Origin: Acholeplasma oculi
GTDB taxonomy: Bacteria > Bacillota_I > Bacilli_A > Acholeplasmatales > Acholeplasmataceae
DNA: 64,000 nucleotides
Direction of reading: 5' to 3'
Assembly: GCF_900166985.1 (NCBI RefSeq)
Contig: NZ_FUZK01000001.1
Span: 541,288 to 605,287, forward strand
Position numbers and translations under genes: made by a program
Shown here: piece after piece, positions 62,855 through 64,000 of the stretch
How the letters are laid out: every line of letters begins with the position of its first letter
How positions within the stretch are numbered: the stretch's first letter is position 1
The notes under the pieces: model-generated
What the model was told of the DNA's origin: nothing
Seen by the model: the letters and a program-made list of their open reading frames with translations, nothing else
The model's database searches: none

Positions 62855-64000
62855 TTAACCTTGAGAACGAGCGTATGCTGCTTGTACTGCTGCAAGGTAT
62901 GAAGTTTGATATTGTTCTGTTACTAATAGTTGTTTGTAAGCTGTTGCAGAGATAACATCATTTGTTCCTGAGAATCCATTATTCATTAATGCAAGTAACA
63001 CTCCATCAGCTGTATGATTTCTGAATGTTGAGTTCGCACGTGCATCGATTTCTAATGCATTATAAGGTAAGAATGTTGGTACTAATTTACCGAAGTTACC
63101 TAAATCTGCTGCGTTTTGATGTCCTGCAATCTTTAATACACCAGCTTGAACTGCTGTATTAATTCTTTCAATACCATCAATACCGTCTTTAGTTAATGTT
63201 TGATACTCTAAACCAAGTGAACGTACGTGACCGATTGGCATTGTAGCACCAATGTACCAACGTAAATAGTTAATATGGTTACCGTTTGCTAAAGTATTAA
63301 TTTCACCATTAGGTCCTAATACTTGTGTTTTGTGTAATTCATATACTGCTTCACCATTATAGTCAAGAACATCACCACTTCTCCACTCAGAAGGTCCATA
63401 AAGGTGAATATTACCTAATGAATCTGCTGTAGAGTAATCGTAAAGTCCATCAACAATTGCAAGTGCACGGTCTAATACTTCTGGTCCTTTTTCTAAGATT
63501 GAAGAAGGAATTCCCCAAGCTTCGTTTTTAACAGAACGGTTAGATTCAGAGAAGTGGAAGTATTCACCATTACCCATCCAATCAACCACTGGAGGTAAGA
63601 TTGCTTGGAATTCCATATCAGAGTCTAATAATTTACCACCGTTTTCAATTAAACCAGTTGTAGTTGATGATGCATTATAATCATAAGTTAAGAATCCGAA
63701 ACGACCTGTTGGGTTTGGATTATTTTCATCAGCTTTAGGAGCAGCACCAGATAATAATTCTTGACGTAGGTTTGTTGTTGTGAATCCACTAACGTTTGGA
63801 ATTAAACCATCTTTAACTAAATTAGATAAGTTATTTACTGAGCTAATAAATTTATCAACTGAATCCCCAGCACGTGAATCATTGATTTCACCATCTTCAT
63901 CGATGTATAACCATTCGTTTCTAGATGATGCACCACGTAAACCAAACATTTCTAAACCTCTAAACATTTGACGAACACGAGAACCTGATTTTTCACGAGG
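62855..64000 (-). CDS. Extracellular solute-binding protein of a sugar ABC transporter, N-terminus beyond window
   Basis: The C-terminal ~381 residues are visible; the frame is open to the right edge, so the signal sequence and lipobox lie outside. Segments such as GIPSSILEKGPEVLDRALAI and AYKQLLVTEQYQTSYLAAVQAAY resemble the C-terminal lobe of family 1 (LplA-like) binding proteins. In a wall-less cell it would be a lipoprotein on the membrane surface. It opens the visible part of the transporter operon. Confidence 0.75.
   Translation of the reverse strand, partial: PREKSGSRVRQMFRGLEMFGLRGASSRNEWLYIDEDGEINDSRAGDSVDKFISSVNNLSNLVKDGLIPNVSGFTTTNLRQELLSGAAPKADENNPNPTGRFGFLTYDYNASSTTTGLIENGGKLLDSDMEFQAILPPVVDWMGNGEYFHFSESNRSVKNEAWGIPSSILEKGPEVLDRALAIVDGLYDYSTADSLGNIHLYGPSEWRSGDVLDYNGEAVYELHKTQVLGPNGEINTLANGNHINYLRWYIGATMPIGHVRSLGLEYQTLTKDGIDGIERINTAVQAGVLKIAGHQNAADLGNFGKLVPTFLPYNALEIDARANSTFRNHTADGVLLALMNNGFSGTNDVISATAYKQLLVTEQYQTSYLAAVQAAYARSQG

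Noticed and set aside
1-64000. UGA read as tryptophan (Mycoplasma code)
   Set aside because: Trp codons in the proteins are TGG, several genes end at TGA, and release factor 2 is encoded.
1-64000. CRISPR arrays, rRNA genes or intact insertion sequences
   Set aside because: No regularly spaced repeats, rRNA core sequences or transposase genes were found on either strand.

Overview
The window is AT-rich chromosomal DNA from a wall-less, low-GC Firmicute relative of the Acholeplasma type (class Mollicutes). The case rests on three things: core gene neighbourhoods laid out as in Bacilli (rimP-nusA-ylxR-ylxQ-infB-rbfA, secA-prfB, gmk-rpoZ, priA-fmt); reduced versions of several proteins (short TopA with one zinc finger, short IF-2, SecA without its C-terminal zinc motif, FtsK without membrane segments); and use of the standard code. 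TGA is a stop (for example rnhB and proS) and release factor 2 is present, which excludes Mycoplasma and Spiroplasma. The species cannot be fixed from sequence alone.

Layout. Positions 1-8000 hold a partial ABC ATPase, a small RNA gene with its own promoter and terminator, topA, the operon (membrane protein)-ftsK-rbgA-rnhB, and a HAD phosphatase. Positions 8000-13500 are the operon nudix-secA-prfB-yitT-recX. Next come metK (under a SAM-I riboswitch) with a lemA-like gene, then the operon priA-fmt-pgpA-(degenerate HD-GYP membrane protein). Positions 20770-25047 are the rimP/nusA/infB operon, divergent from coaD. Positions 25700-41100 hold galM and a HAD gene, rnjA, uvrC with a KapD-like exonuclease, gmk-rpoZ, rqcH, sodA, an ArsB-like transporter, the operon fusA2-like - comFC remnant - hpf, and yidD with an esterase.

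Positions 41200-43700 are a small island bounded by perfect 46-bp direct repeats of the 3' end of proS. It carries an AbiE-type toxin-antitoxin pair whose toxin gene is interrupted by an in-frame TAA. After proS, cvfB, a Fic protein (catalytic His replaced by Tyr), csp and tRNA-Thr, a second insertion-like segment follows tRNA-Gly(GCC). It carries one membrane protein gene and ends at a 13-bp copy of the tRNA 3' end followed by a strong terminator.

Positions 50100-51250 hold a second pgpA paralogue and a DUF402 phosphatase. From 51300 to the right edge is a pectin/oligogalacturonide locus: solute-binding protein (partial), three unrecognised membrane proteins, an MsmX-type ATPase, GH28 polygalacturonase, KDPG aldolase, two KDG kinases, an IclR regulator, a TIM-barrel isomerase, KduI and KduD. 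Together these would take imported uronide oligomers through 2-keto-3-deoxygluconate to pyruvate and glyceraldehyde-3-phosphate.

Main second-look points: a RsaE-like small RNA candidate; a PriA that has lost every helicase motif; two islands that use the 3' ends of genes (proS, tRNA-Gly) without a visible integrase; a nonsense-interrupted AbiEii toxin; a Fic protein lacking the catalytic His; a ComFC remnant; and a pectin transporter operon with novel membrane proteins.
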